Shown here one piece after another: positions 47,950-59,710 of a stretch of 64,000 bases of DNA (the first letter of the stretch is position 1; each line of letters starts with the position of its first letter). Where the stretch lies: assembly GCA_002104905.1 (NCBI GenBank), contig MCFE01000331.1, positions 1 to 64,000 on the forward strand, in the 5' to 3' direction. The notes under the pieces were generated by a model. That model was not told the origin of the DNA, searched no databases, and saw nothing but the letters and a program-made list of their open reading frames with translations. The stretch is from Basidiobolus meristosporus CBS 931.73 (Eukaryota; Basidiobolomycota; Basidiobolomycetes; Basidiobolales; Basidiobolaceae). A program made the position numbers and the translations under genes.

Positions 47950-49150
47950 ATGGTCCCTATACCAAGTCTCAGCTCATCTTTAGTTCAATCAAGACAAAAT
48001 CCATCCCCCACCTCACAAGCGTGGTCCAGACAAGAAAAAGCAATGTTGGATCTGCTTGAGTTGTTGCCAAATGGTTGCAGTTTGGCCCAAGTCTCTATGG
48101 AAAGCCTTCATACAGATATTTGGGCGCTACTCATTAATCCAGCAGAACTAGATACCTTGGAGAGTTGACAGAGATGGAAGAACCTGAGTAGAAAGCTGTG
48201 GCGTGAGTTCTACATCAAGATGCCAGCAGATGTATATAAGAAGATATATAACAAGACAAGTATTGAAATCAAGGATGAGCTCAGAGTGAGTGGATTTGAT
48301 GAGGAAGCTGTGTGGGAGATTTTGCATGCAATTTGCCCAGTACAGGCCGGACATATCTGTTTGTGCCTCAACTTTGGGAACCAAAGAGATTTTGAATGAG
48401 TTTTTGCCTCAAATGACTAATATATTACATGATGTATTAGTAGAGCTAAGTGGCTTCCAAGATCAATATACACAGGACCCATCCAGGCAATAGTTCAAAG
48501 TACTAGACAGAGGGTAAGTGAATACCTTGAGGAATCAGAAGGTGAGCTTCAAGAGGAAGAATACTGACTGCAAGCAACATTGTACAGATTGCGCCAGCAC
48601 ACCTTGCTGGATTCCTTACCATCCCTTACAACTTCAGCGCACTGGTGCACATCAGTCCAAACTACGCCAACACCCTTCCCAAGAGTGCCCTGCATTGACT
48701 CAATGAGTATTGGGTCAATGTGCACACTTCAGAGCAAAACCACCAGAACCCGCCAAACTGCTCAAAAAGACACTAGTCCATTGGAGCGGCCCAAGTTGCA
48801 TCAACAAGCAGCATCACTTCAAACTCAGCCAAGGGCCATGCCAGCGCATCAAGTTGCATCTGTGTGTGCCATTACACCTGACCATCAGCAAGTTTCTTCT
48901 GGTGAACTGACAGATGATGACCCACATGAAGTGCCTCCACCACCAGAGCCTTTGGCAAGTAAAAGAACGTGGCAGCACGTAGCACTGCAGGCCTGCTCAG
49001 TTGCATCATCCGGAGCAATTCAGCATGGCCAAGCTGCAGCATTGCACTCATTAACTAGGAGGCAAAATACTGACTACAAATACACAAGTATCTAAGAGGA
49101 TAGTCAACAAGAAAGTAGTTTAGGAGTGCAAAGTTAATCACTACCAGATG
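47950..49150 (+). pseudogene. Harbinger second (accessory) gene, copy 1
   Basis: Divergent from the transposase. Readable parts are SQAWSRQEKAMLDLLELLP, HTDIWALLINPAELDTL, KMPADVYKKIYNKTSIEIKD and, further on, PPPPEPLASKRTWQHVALQA. They are shared with the copy at 54032-52688. The first part, with spaced Trp and acidic and hydrophobic residues, would suit the Myb/SANT-like DNA-binding protein that Harbinger elements encode; this is inferred from position and weak pattern. Stops and frame changes break it. Confidence 0.6.
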
Positions 49151-49940
49151 CTTCAGTAGTAATCCCTGTGAGAAAAAAGCCTAGGAGAAGATTATGCAAT
49201 CAAATTGAACTGCTATTATTTGTAATGATCCAAACAACGCATTTTGTTTGCAACCTGCATCAAGCCATTGCAAATCAGTGATCACTAAATTTTTGATATA
49301 AGCCATATCATGGTTGTCTCACATTTGGGACAGGACCCCTATAAATAAACACCCTGCATATGTATACATCATCTGTGGCACCAGTGCAGCCATTTGATCT
49401 GATTTGCACTCATACAATTGATTGCGTGCTAGCTATGACACCTTATCCAATCACTAGGATCAGGGATTTACTTGCTCAATGGGCAAAATGGGATATTTGA
49501 TGGCAAATCAGGTAGCTTGTGTATTGATCAAAGAGCCAATTGGGGGCTGACAGCTTCAGGATACTTTTGGACCAATTAACTACTGAGATACCATCCAATT
49601 GGAGTGATAGTAACCAGAATGGTAAGTATCAGTGTAACTTATAGTGCAATATGCATTTGTTTCCATTTACATTAAAGAAACATATCCAAATACTGGATTT
49701 TAGCAACCATAATAGCAGTATCCAATTGCGCATGTGATGCAAATATTACAAGTGGGTGCAATCATTCATGTCAACCTCATTGTGTCAGATTGTGCCATAG
49801 TGTGCAAGATTGTCCCACATGGTGCAAAATCATCCAAGAGCAATCCTGCATTTTGGTAGCTACAATATTGTGCCCAATCATTCTCAGAGACTGCCAATTG
49901 TGCTGTGCACCCTGGCACAGTACAATGAAACTAGTCTAGT

Positions 49941-51950
49941 GTGCCCACCCAAGAGAATGATGTGGACTCCTCAAGGTCTCAGGCAAGTAGGCAATTGGGA
50001 ATCTCTGCAGAGCCACAAGCTGACCATAATGCCAGGGCAGATCAGAAATTAGCTAAGCAGTACTTTCAGTCAAAGACTAGCAAGTTGCCACCCAATCATC
50101 ACCACCAAATGTATTAGCAAATATGCTTTCTACTAACACAAAGCATTAATAACACAACCAGAAGCAGTTGCTGATAGGATAGATGCAATGGCCCAGAGAA
50201 GTCAGGGAATAGTCCAGAAAGGGGATCTGCAGATAAAAGGTGTAGAGCAATCAATATCCCAGGTCAAGAAAGCGGTATCTTTGCTGCAAAAAAGGAACTC
50301 ACATAGCTCAATATTGCAGCCAAGAATTGAGCTGTTTCCCAATGCTACAACAGAGAAACACCATACAGTCTTTGATGCACCACCAAAGCACCTAGAGATA
50401 AAGCCTGCCAAAAAACCTATCACAGCATTGGAGGGAGAAATTGTAGTGCTTGTACCAAAGCCCAAAAATCATAAGACATTGGAATTTGTGAAGCTGTTGA
50501 GTGCATTGCTAAAGTGTAGCCTAATATTCCAGAGGCTGTTAGAAGCCTAGCCTACTAACACCATTAGGCTGGCATTCTATGGGACCATCAGGAACTCAAG
50601 GCTAAGCACAATGCACTCAAGCATGGGTATTATCCTGGATTCAAACAAGCAAACAGATTATGGGCAAGCATTGGTATTGTAGGAGAGAATCTCAAGATTA
50701 GCAGAAATTGTCAAAGGAAGAAAAACAAAGGTGTGATGGCTAAAAGCCAGTGGCTTCCTCAAGAGCCTGTTACAGGCAGGGCTGAAAGCTCCAAGCAAGT
50801 GTCAAAGAGACATCAGGTAGCTGGAAAGTGTCAATAATGCTTAGCAGTCAGACACAGATGCACCAGTACAACATTCATCAAGGAAAAGTGTAGTTCTACT
50901 CAAGAAGCTCTCAGTAAGAGGAACAGTGAAGGATATGGCAGTAATACAGGAAAAGGTAAAGGGAAAAAAGTCTACCCAAGCCAGGACCAAGGAAGCATGA
51001 GAAAAAAGTGCAGTCCTTGCCAATGATTGCCATAAGCCTAGAACAGACTGACCCCCATTCTGGCCTAGAAGAATCACCAATAAGAACACAGCTGTTTTAA
51101 AAGAGTTGGAAGCGCAGCCAGTTGAGCTACACTTCAATGAGGTAGATGAGTTTTCAGAGAAAGACAATTTATCTACCACAGCCTTGACCTTCTCCATTGC
51201 TGACAGCGTGGAGATCCCACCATCAGACAAAGTAAAAATGTCAAGAACTCAAAAGGTTATCACAATGCCTTCAGTGGAATCTTGGGACATTAATAAGCAC
51301 ACCAAGAAGTTGCAGCACTTCTTCACAAGCAGTGGTCTAAAAAATTTACATGAATATTGCAAGGATATATTGCAAGGACTGGCAGATGAGGTGCCAGACC
51401 TTTTGGTACCGGCTAAAGACCAGGACATATGAGAACCAGTGAATGAACAGTGGCATAAAGCTGTAGGGTTCTGCCAAAGTCATGGAAACTGAGTGTTACA
51501 GCAGAAATACTTCTTGGGTGGTAGATTTTAATAGAGTTACTTGTAGAGTGTGTGGATGGGGTAGTGTAAGGGATTAGGACTTTTATAGGTCAATATAACT
51601 GACAATTGAGGTAAAACTGCAGTTACAACAGAAATAAACTTAAATGCATAAGAAGTAAGAGATAGGGTTCAGTCATGAAGTTAGGAAGACAAAAAAGAGC
51701 CAGTAGCCAATAAATGCACACAAACATAGGTGGTAATAGGATGTCTGGGATCAGAAAGTAGGAAAATTGGCAGAAAACAAATTAAAAGCCACTTTAGTAT
51801 TGTTGCTATGAGAAATCTTGACTTATTTTTGTGAAATCTGGGGTTCAATTATTCTTTGACAGTCTTTGATGGTGTCCTAAGGGGATCAATACCTGCTAGT
51901 CATAGGAATTTTAATCTGTGATGGCCTTACATGGGATCATTGCAATATTT
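49941..51950 (+). repeat. Unknown repeat family, copy C, with decayed ORF
   Basis: Plus-strand frames at 50188-50550 and 51106-51432, with shifted pieces between, encode the protein of copy B: GVEQSISQVKKAVSLLQKRN (coiled-coil-like), KHHTVFDAP, EAVRSLA, KGKGKK, QPVELHFNEVDEF and LQHFFTSSG. The tail to about 51950 matches copies A and B. No known domain is recognised. It lies in the same direction as the D5-like gene, from which it is separated only by about 480 bp and the Harbinger insertion. Confidence 0.6.
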
Positions 51951-52687
51951 TTTTAGGGGCTTCACATAGATAGGCCTGTAGGTTAGTATTTTGATTAGTA
52001 ACTACATACACTTGAGACCTGCAACAAAGCCCAATGTTGGGATCTAGATAATAGACTTGTTCCATTGTATTGTGCCAGGGTGCACGGTGCAATCTGTGGT
52101 CTCTAAGAATAATGGGGGCAATATTGTAGCTACCAGTAGGCAGGATTGCTCTTGGACAATTTTGCACCATGTGGGACAATCTTGCACACTATGGCACAAT
52201 CCAACACAATGAGGTTGGCACAACTGGTTGCGCCCACCTGGAATGTTTGCATTACATGCATGATTAGATACCGCTATTATGGTAGGTAAAATCCAGTATT
52301 TGGATATGTTTCTTTAATGTAAATGGAAATAAATGCATATCACACTATAAGCTACATTGATACTTACCATTTTGGTTACCATCACTCCAATTGGATGGCA
52401 GCTCAGTGGTTAATTGGTCCAAAAGTATCCTGAAGCTTTCAGCCCCCAATTGCCTCTTTGACCAATACACAAGCTACCTGATTTGCCATCAAATATCCCA
52501 TTTTGCCCATTAAGCCAGTAAATCCCTGATCCTAGTGATTGGACAAGGTGTCATAGCTAGCACGCAATCAATTGTATGAGTGCAAATCAGATCAAATGGC
52601 TGCACTGGTGCCACAAATGATGTATACATATACAAGGTGTTTATTTATAGGGGTCCTGTCCCAAATGTGAGACAACCATGATATGGC

Positions 52688-54032
52688 TTATATCAAAAAT
52701 TTAGTGATCACTGATTTGCAATGGCCTGATGCGGATTGCAAATAAAAATGCGTTGTTTGGATCTTTACAAATAATAGCAATTCAATTTGATTGCATAATC
52801 TTCTCCTACGCTTTTTTCTCATAGGGATTACTACTGAAGCATTTGTCAGTGATTCACTTTGCACACCTAAGCTACTTTCTTGTTGACTATCCTTTGGGCT
52901 ACTTGTGTATTCATAGTCAGTATTTTGCATCCTAGTTGATGAGCATGATGCTGCAGCTTGGCCGTGCTGAATTGCTCTGGATGATGCAACTGAGCTGGCC
53001 TGCAGTGCTACGTGCTGACACGTTCTTTTACTTGCCAAAGGCTCTGGTGGTGGAGGCACTTCATGTGGGTCATCATCCCTCAGTTCACCAGAAGAAACTC
53101 ACTGATGGTCAGGTGTAATGGCACCACAGACGCAACTTGATGTGCTGGCATGGCCCTTGGCTGAGTTTGATGTGATGCTGCTTGTTGACACAACTTGGCC
53201 CGCTCCAATGGACTTGTGTCTTTTTGAGCAGTTTGGCAGGTTCTGGTGGTTTTGCTCGGAAGCGCGCACATTGACCAAATACACATTGAGTCAATGCAGG
53301 GCACTCTTGGGAAGGGTGTTGGCATAGGTTGGACTGACATGTGCTGGCACGCTCAAGTTGCAAGGGATGGTAAAGAATCCAGCAAGGCATGCTGGCGCAA
53401 TCTTACAATGTTGCTGGCGGTCTGTATTCCCGCTCTTCAAGCTCACCTTTTGACTCCTCAAGGTATTCACCTACCCTCTGTCTAATACTTTGCAACTGTT
53501 GCCTGGATAAGTCCTGTGTATATTGCTCTTGGAGGCCACTCAGCTCTACTAATATATCATGTAATACATTAGTCATTTGAGGCAAAAACTCATTCAAAAT
53601 CTCTTTGGTTCCCAAAGTCAAGGCACAAACAGATGCATCCAGCCTGTACTGTGCAAATTGCACGCAAAATTGTTCCTGCATGGCTTCCTCATCAAATCCC
53701 CTCACTCTCAGCTCATTCTTGATTTCAATACTTGTCTTGTTATATATCTTCTTATATATATATGCGGGCATCTTGATGTAGAACCTATGCCACAGCTTAC
53801 TACTCAGGTTCTTCCATTACTGTCAGCTCACCAAGGTATCTAGTTCTGCTAGATTAATGAGTAGTGCCCAAATATCTGTATGAAGGCTCATCAAAAACAC
53901 TTGGGCCATACTGAAATTATTTGGCAAGAACTCAAACAGATCTGACATTGCTTTTTCCAGTCTGGACCACGCTTGTGAGCTGGGGGATGTCTTGATCACA
54001 TGACAACCACAAACACCCATGCCAAGTTTCAA
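52688..54032 (-). pseudogene. Harbinger second (accessory) gene, copy 2
   Basis: Minus-strand pieces at 54032-53823, 53771-53403, 53390-53109 and 53059-52688 follow copy 1. The segment starting PAYIYKKIYNKTS (53771-53403) is the longest undamaged part: KNELRVRGFDEEA, FLPQMTNVLHDILVELSGL and a Gln/Arg/Glu-rich helix. Stops separate the first two pieces and frame changes separate later ones, though introns could explain some. The C-terminal piece is Lys/Arg-rich (RKKRRRRL), as expected for a nuclear protein. Confidence 0.6.
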
Positions 54033-54494
54033 CTTCCTAGCTCAATTTCTGAGAGATTCCCTCTGGAACCTTCTACCACATTCCACAAAGTTCCTGACCA
54101 TTCCAAACCATTGTTACACAATGGAACATTCCATGGAAGCTTCCCATTGTATTTTTCATAGTCCAGTACCATATATGGAAATACCGGGTCACATAATCAG
54201 GTGACCAAATTCATTTCCCTATCCTGTCTCAGCGCCTTGCCTTCTATATTATTATCCCCAGCACTGCTGCTGTGCCTCACCCCACAACCCCATTAGTATT
54301 AGCTAATATCTCTTGGCATCAGTATAGCCAAAAAGTATATATAGTCCATCTCCCCTTAGGTATTCCTCAGTCTGATAAACACAGGTCTTGAATAAACAGC
54401 CTTGCCTTGAATCCTGTCTTGCCTTGATGATCCACATCTAAGTCCTTTCCTGCCATGCTCAGCTTTTCCTCCGGCCTTGTGTCTATTCATAACA
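53988..54494 (+). repeat. Solo LTR (different family) in Harbinger copy 2
   Basis: A 507-bp block starting TGTCTTGATCACATG and ending ATTCATAACA is absent from copy 1 at the matching site. It is flanked by GGGGA (53983-53987) and GGGGT (54495-54499), a near-perfect 5-bp duplication. It contains AAGTATATATAGTCC and then GAATAAACAGCC, a TATA-then-polyA order that suggests plus orientation. It is unlike the copia LTR of this window and the gypsy LTR at 59.7-60.1 kb. Confidence 0.75.
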
Positions 54495-54613
54495 GGGGTG
54501 GATTTTGTCTGGATTGAACTAAATATGAGTTGAGACTTGGTATAGGGACCATAGTGATAGATTTGGATACTTATACTGTTGTGTGTTGGCATCAACCTGG
54601 TCTTATATGAAAT

Positions 54614-55346
54614 AGACTTGTTCCGTTGGATAGTGCCACATTGGGCCATGAGTGCCAAATGATGCCATAGTGTGCCAGAAAGGTCAAGTGAGCCTATACT
54701 TGGCCACAGAGTGTGAAACATAGCTCTGCATCTTGATGTAAAGCAGCCCCTGTGTTTCACCCATTGCGCAGGAGAAAATTCATTTTTTGACCTTTTTTTG
54801 TGGATCAATGTAGCTCAGGATGTGTAAGAGCACAGGAGAACTGAAGATATGCATCTGGTACTCAATACCTATGGCACTCTGAATCTAGCTCCTGTAGCTT
54901 GTATCATGTCACAAAAATGAATGGCACTATCTTGGTCCACTGGTACTGTCTGGCACTATATTTAAATATTAGCCCTAAAGTAAGATCTATACAAAGCACT
55001 TATAGTGCCAGACAGTACCAGTGGACCAAGATAGTGCCATTCATTTTTGTGACATGATACAAGCTACAGGAGCTAGATTCAGAGTGCCATAGGTATTGAG
55101 TACCAGATGCATATCTTCAAGCTTCTTGTGCTCTAACACTTCCTGCACAACATTGATCCAAAAAAAAGGTCAAAAAATGGATTTTCTCCAACTCAATGGG
55201 TGAAACACAGGGGCTGCTTTGCATGAAGATGCAGAGCTATGTTTCACACTCTGTGGCCAGGTAGAGGCTCACTTGGCCTCTCTGGCACACTATAGCATCA
55301 TTTGGCACTCATGGCTCAATGTGGCACTATCCAACGGAACAAGTCT
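54614..55346. repeat. Long palindromic MITE (Harbinger-derived), complete
   Basis: This 733-bp near-perfect inverted repeat has two arms of about 345 bp around a loop of about 40 bp (TTTAAATATTAGCCC...CAAAGCACT). The ends AGACTTGTTCCGTTGG and its complement match the Harbinger terminal repeats. Comparison with copy 1 shows the empty site TATGAAGTATATATG, so the flanking AAT and ACT are the expected 3-bp duplication with one change each. It encodes no protein. Confidence 0.9.
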
Positions 55347-55645
55347 ACTATATATGAAAACTAATGTGATTGTTGAATTTCCATATATTATGCATGATGC
55401 ATCTTGGATTGCATTGACACGGATCAGATGACATCAATTGCAGACTTCCTACTTGATCATAGACTTGTGAGCAAAACATCAAAAAAAATACCCAGTCATT
55501 GTTTGAGGATGATTTTTGAGACATAATGATGGGATACATGGCAATTGATGGAGAGTTAATCATAATGCATGGAAAATCAGATAAATAAGGTACACTGTGC
55601 CAAATTGAATCAAATCATCTCAGTGCAATCCTTTCCAACTATAAT

Positions 55646-56530
55646 ATGAATTACTCAACTGAATGGTCTTTTCTCATCAATCCCATCACTGCCACTGGAT
55701 TTCCTTTTGACACACTAGAGGAGATCTATTCCAAGTACTGTGGTCCATCTACCCCAATCTACTCAAGGAGATCCCTTGTTAAGCTTCTCTGCTATTACAA
55801 GAGCTATTGCCCTACAAGGTTTCATCCCACCATCCATGGCAACAAAAGTCCTAGAAGCTTTCATTCTCAGCGGACAGCAATGGAGAACCACCTTGCAGAG
55901 TGTATGAATAACTTAGAGCAAGCTTGGAGTACTAGGTTTAGAAGCTCCAATAGACTTCCATATCCCAGAGTGTTCAGCAACAGGTTCCATATAAGGAGTA
56001 TTTTGGATACCTTCCCAGTCAGCATTAACAGATCTTCTAGAGGGCAGAGGAACTTTTATTCTGGCAAGTACAAGGCACACTGTGTGAAGTTTCAAGCTCT
56101 GCCTGACATTGAGGGTAACATCATCTGGTTTAGTGGGCCATTTGCTGGAAGTAGGCATGACAAAGCACTCTGGGTAGAGAATCATCCAGAATTTGGTGGA
56201 GGGGAGAAATATATGGCAGACTTAGCTTATATAGGAGAGGACTGTCAGAGATTAGGATGTATTACAGCTTATAGGAAGCCAAGGAATGGTGCACTTAGCA
56301 GGAAGCAGAAGCTCTACAATGAGATGTTTAAGCATTTCATAGTGAGAATAGAGCATACATTTGGATATCTGAAGAGATTCAGCATAATGGCAGGTAAATA
56401 CAGAGGAAAGTCATTTATAGGAAAAATCAGCAGAATAGGTAAAATAGTTAAGATACTTATCAATGCACAATATATTTATACAAGAAGACATCCACTGAGA
56501 GAAATGTGTCTGGAGCATTATGAAGAGTAA
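55646..56530 (+). CDS. Harbinger-type DDE transposase, open copy
   Basis: An uninterrupted 294-residue frame. It shows the DDE_Tnp_4 pattern: SILDTFPVSI (probable first Asp), RGQRNFYSGKYKAHCVKFQ, FSGPFAGSRHDKALW, ADLAYIGEDCQRLG (second Asp), SRKQKLYNEMF, then IEHTFGYLKRFSIM (Glu). The enzyme would cut and paste the surrounding element. The host element has lost one terminal repeat and its accessory gene is broken, so it could act only in trans. The catalytic residues are assigned by motif, not by alignment. Confidence 0.85.
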   Translation: MNYSTEWSFLINPITATGFPFDTLEEIYSKYCGPSTPIYSRRSLVKLLCYYKSYCPTRFHPTIHGNKSPRSFHSQRTAMENHLAECMNNLEQAWSTRFRSSNRLPYPRVFSNRFHIRSILDTFPVSINRSSRGQRNFYSGKYKAHCVKFQALPDIEGNIIWFSGPFAGSRHDKALWVENHPEFGGGEKYMADLAYIGEDCQRLGCITAYRKPRNGALSRKQKLYNEMFKHFIVRIEHTFGYLKRFSIMAGKYRGKSFIGKISRIGKIVKILINAQYIYTRRHPLREMCLEHYEE

Positions 56531-56669
56531 ATAGATCAAGTAAAGCATTACTCTGAGCAACATAAGTAAAATTGAGTAAAATTACCAGTAACTATAACCT
56601 ACCACTGGCATGTTGGTAGAAATTATAGTGCCAGATAGTATTAGATCAATCTGGCACTATAAACAGGCT

Positions 56670-56830
56670 AGTAATTCTACATAAAGTGAGGGATAACTTA
56701 TGCAATAAGGTAGGCAGCTGTGATAGTCAGCCAGCTTATGGGATAGTACTGTTCAAGTAAGATAAATGGGATAAAACCAATTAAGGGTAGTAGAGATATA
56801 GGGAAGTAAAAAATATGGGAATGAGCACAT
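56670..56830. other. Junction between Harbinger copy 2 and gypsy fragment
   Basis: Short CpG-poor sequence without coding signal. Confidence 0.4.
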
Positions 56831-56839
56831 CTGTTAGCG

Positions 56840-57895
56840 GGTGTAACAGTGACCCCACTACACCATGTTGTTTTTCCCAGGGCAGTATACAATCTCCAAG
56901 TCAAATTGCTGAATGTATTCACTTCATATTGTCATTCTTCTAGAGAGTACCTTATGAGTAAATATATGCTTGAGGGAGGCATGATCGGTCTTCACAGTGC
57001 ACTTGACTCCTTCAATATGGCATCTCAATGTCTTCAAGCAGTGTATTGTAGCAAGCATACCCTTCTCATGCATTGGATAGTTTTGTACTGCAGAGTTCAG
57101 TTTTGTGGATTCAAAGGCAACTGGTTAGTCCTTTCCCTTGTGTTCTTGGCTCAGCACTCCACCAATTGCATAGTCTGAAGCATTGGTGTGCAGAGTAAAC
57201 TCTTATCTGAATTCAGGTATTTGTAAGCTTGGTAGCTTAGCAAGTTCATTCTTGAGTGTCTGAAAGGAAGTCTCACAAGCTATGTCCCACTTGTAGGTAT
57301 TTTCTCTCTTGAGGATATCAGTTAAAGGGGCTGCAGTACTTGCAAAGGGCTTGACAAATCTCTGATAATAGGTGACCATTAAAAGGATTAATCAGAGTTC
57401 TGCTATGCTATGGAGCTGCTTTGGATTCTTGATAACTTCAACCTTCTTAGGGTAAAAAGCTACTCCTGTGCTAGCCACTATGTGTCCCAGATATTCAATA
57501 TGTTCCTTGAAGAATTCACACTTGGGTAGCTTGCCATAAAGCTTGTTCTCTCTTAGCCTCTGCAAGACCTTTTTAATGTGCACCAAGTGATCCTCTTCTG
57601 TCTTACTGTATATCAATATATCATCTAGGTAGATTATCACAAACTTGTCTAAGTACTCCTCAAAGACAGTCTGCATCAGGATTATGAATGTTGCAGGTGC
57701 ATTGCAGAGGCCAAAGCTCCTGACTAAGTACTTGTAATATCCATATCTGGTCCTGAATGCTGTCTTGGGGATGTCTTCTGGCTTTATCCTAATCTGGTTG
57801 TATCCTGACATGTGGTCAATCTTGCTGAGTATAGTGGCTCCATTGAGTTGGTCCAAAAGTTCATCAATCCAAGGTATGGGGTACTTGTTCTTCAC
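56840..57895 (-). pseudogene. Gypsy reverse transcriptase and RNase H
   Basis: The RT frame 57895-57392 (167 residues) contains SKIDHMSGYNQIRI, KTAFRTRYGYYKYL and the catalytic FVIIYLDDILIYSKTEEDH. Upstream, ISIDYNALNSVIVKN is readable. Below 57390 the RNase H segment reads FTLHTNASDYAIGGVLSQEH, with a few stops, down to about 56840. The RT core is almost undamaged, so this is one of the younger copies. Confidence 0.88.
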
Positions 57896-58076
57896 AATAA
57901 CTGAGTTGAGGGCATTGTAGTCAATGGATATCCTAGATGTTCAATCCTTCTTCACAAAAGGTACTGGTGCTCTCCAAGGTAACTTGCTGGGTCAGATATA
58001 TCCTTCCTCCAGTAACTGATTTATTGTCTCTTCATCTCTTCCAACTCCAATGAATTCATGCTACAAGGTGTCTTAC

Positions 58077-58742
58077 TCACTGGAGGGCTATCTCCTGTTT
58101 CAATGGCATGATCCACATCTCTGACAGGTGATAGGCATACAAGCTCATCTGGAAATACACTGAATATTCCTTCAAAAGAGTCTGGACCTTCAGGGGTACT
58201 GGAGTAGAGGAATCCTCCTGCAATGCCGCCATGAGGAACATCTGGGAGCCTTTTCTTAGTGCTCTACAGAACTGCGTCTTGTTAAGCTCACTTGTTTCAC
58301 ACACACTGATATTGACAAAGTTAAAATCCAGTCTGGCAGGTAATAGCTCATAGGTCTTGTTGTCCTTCTGGATCTGAGTAGCATGGGTTCTCCAGCTGAT
58401 TGATGGACTACAACAAAATAGCCATGTATTCTTCAGTACAAGGTCAAACTTGCAGTTCCTAAATATATAGGCCTGTAGATCTTTGTTATAGTCATTGATA
58501 TTCATCCTTACTAGCTGAGTAGTACAGTTGATTATGTGAGAGTTACCATCAGCTGTTGAGACTGAAGTTGACTTGGTGGGTTCCAAGTTGATTCCAGCTT
58601 TCAAAGCAAATTGCTCTGACATGTGCTCATGCAATGCTCCTGAGTCAATCATGATCTTGGCAGGTACTTCATTGTTTACTCCATTCAAGTATAATAGCTT
58701 TCCTGAGTTTGAGTTCATTTGGGATAGGTATTTTTCTGTCAT
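58077..58742 (-). pseudogene. Gypsy protease region
   Basis: A 221-residue frame. KIMIDSGALHEHMSEQF is the retropepsin active-site region (DSGA), and DLVLKNTWL corresponds to the second conserved protease motif (ILG..WL), with a changed core. The C-terminal part, with QEIALQ, leads into RT. Confidence 0.8.
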
Positions 58743-58959
58743 ATGGAAGGTGAGTTCTGAGTCTTCTTCAAGTTCATTCTCCCTATTATTGTACTCCAGG
58801 GCTTCAATATGGTTAAAGGTTCCTGATGGCTGGTGTCCATTTCTTCTCTGAAGGTAGTACTTTGCAATATCCCTGTTGGTGGCATAGTCCTTGATTCTTA
58901 CGTTCTTCTGAGGTAGAATTCTTCTGTATGGTATCCATTTCTATTGGCACTGCTTCTGA

Positions 58960-59652
58960 TTATCTTCTTTCATAGGGATAGTAGCCTCTCTGATTAGTCA
59001 TTTTGGGCTTCCCAACTCCAAACATAGCTGAGTCATAGTCAATGGCAATCTTGATGGCTTCTTCAAAAGTCTGAGGTCTTTGATAATTCATTTTCAAACG
59101 TGTTCTTTTTTTCAGCCCATCAATAAAGTTTTCAACTTGATCCAGAGGGTCCATTCCTTCAATTTGTCCAAGTAGACATCAATATTCATAGATGTACTCT
59201 TGAACCATTCCTTTCTGTCTGAGTGTCTTCAACTTTCTTCTTGGTAGTGTCTGTTGGAATGGGGGTTTAAAGGTACCCTGAATTTCCAACACAAACTCAT
59301 CCCAGGTAGAGATTGTAAAGCATCCCATCATGGTGGCTGACCTGGTCTTTTTGTGGTACCACTGTAAAGCTGCATCTGCCAGGTACAAGGCTGCATAATG
59401 TAACTTGCTTTCTGCAGCAATTCCCTTAGCCCTGAAAGCTTCTTCAATCTGGAAGAGCTAAGTTCCCAGGTTTTCATCAACTCTACCATGGTACTGATTG
59501 ACCTTCACACTAAAGTTGCTTTTGACAGGGTTTTGCTGGCTTTGGGTCATGGTAGTCATTCTGTGTTGCTGCTGGCTAAGGATCTGGAGTAACTGTTGCT
59601 GCTGGGCCAGGATTTGCTGCATAGCACTCTTCCACGCTTGATTATTGGACAT
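58960..59652 (-). pseudogene. Gypsy gag (Retrotrans_gag type)
   Basis: Three minus-strand frames (59652-59458, 59388-59179, 59154-58960) are separated only by stops. They give a Gln-rich start (AQQQQLLQILSQQQ), the capsid core AALQWYHKKT...WDEFVLEIQGTFKP and LRQKGMVQEYIYEY, then NFIDGLKKRTRLKM. No CCHC knuckle is seen. Confidence 0.8.
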
Positions 59653-59710
59653 CTTGAGAGAGGCTTCTTCTTTCTTCAGAAGGGGAGTTTCTGGTTATTA
59701 CTGCTACTAA

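Larger units (their letters stand above)
46534..49937. mobile_element. PIF/Harbinger-type DNA transposon, copy 1
   Basis: This 3404-bp element has imperfect terminal inverted repeats: left AGACTTGTTCTGTTGGACAG, right the complement of AGACTAGTTTCATTGTACTG. Both continue into GTGCCA...GTGC. It is flanked by a perfect 3-bp duplication, AGT at 46531-46533 and 49938-49940. Inside are a minus-strand DDE transposase gene and a divergent plus-strand second gene, the two-gene layout of PIF/Harbinger. Stops and frameshifts make it inactive. It separates the D5-like gene from repeat copy C. Confidence 0.85.
52053..56669. mobile_element. PIF/Harbinger-type DNA transposon, copy 2, with nested insertions
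   Basis: The left end AGACTTGTTCCATTG...GTGCCAGGGTGC corresponds to the right end of copy 1. The homology runs to about 56669 (CACTATAAACAGGCT), where the last 36 bp including the terminal repeat are missing. Compared with copy 1 it contains two extra blocks: a solo LTR (53988-54494) and a palindromic MITE (54614-55346). The transposase gene is open, and the accessory gene is broken and hit by the LTR. Confidence 0.85.

Noticed and set aside
54614-55346. Idea that the MITE loop has been inverted by recombination between arms relative to the 62679 copy
   Set aside because: Because the element is a palindrome, simple insertion in the opposite orientation explains the reversed loop.
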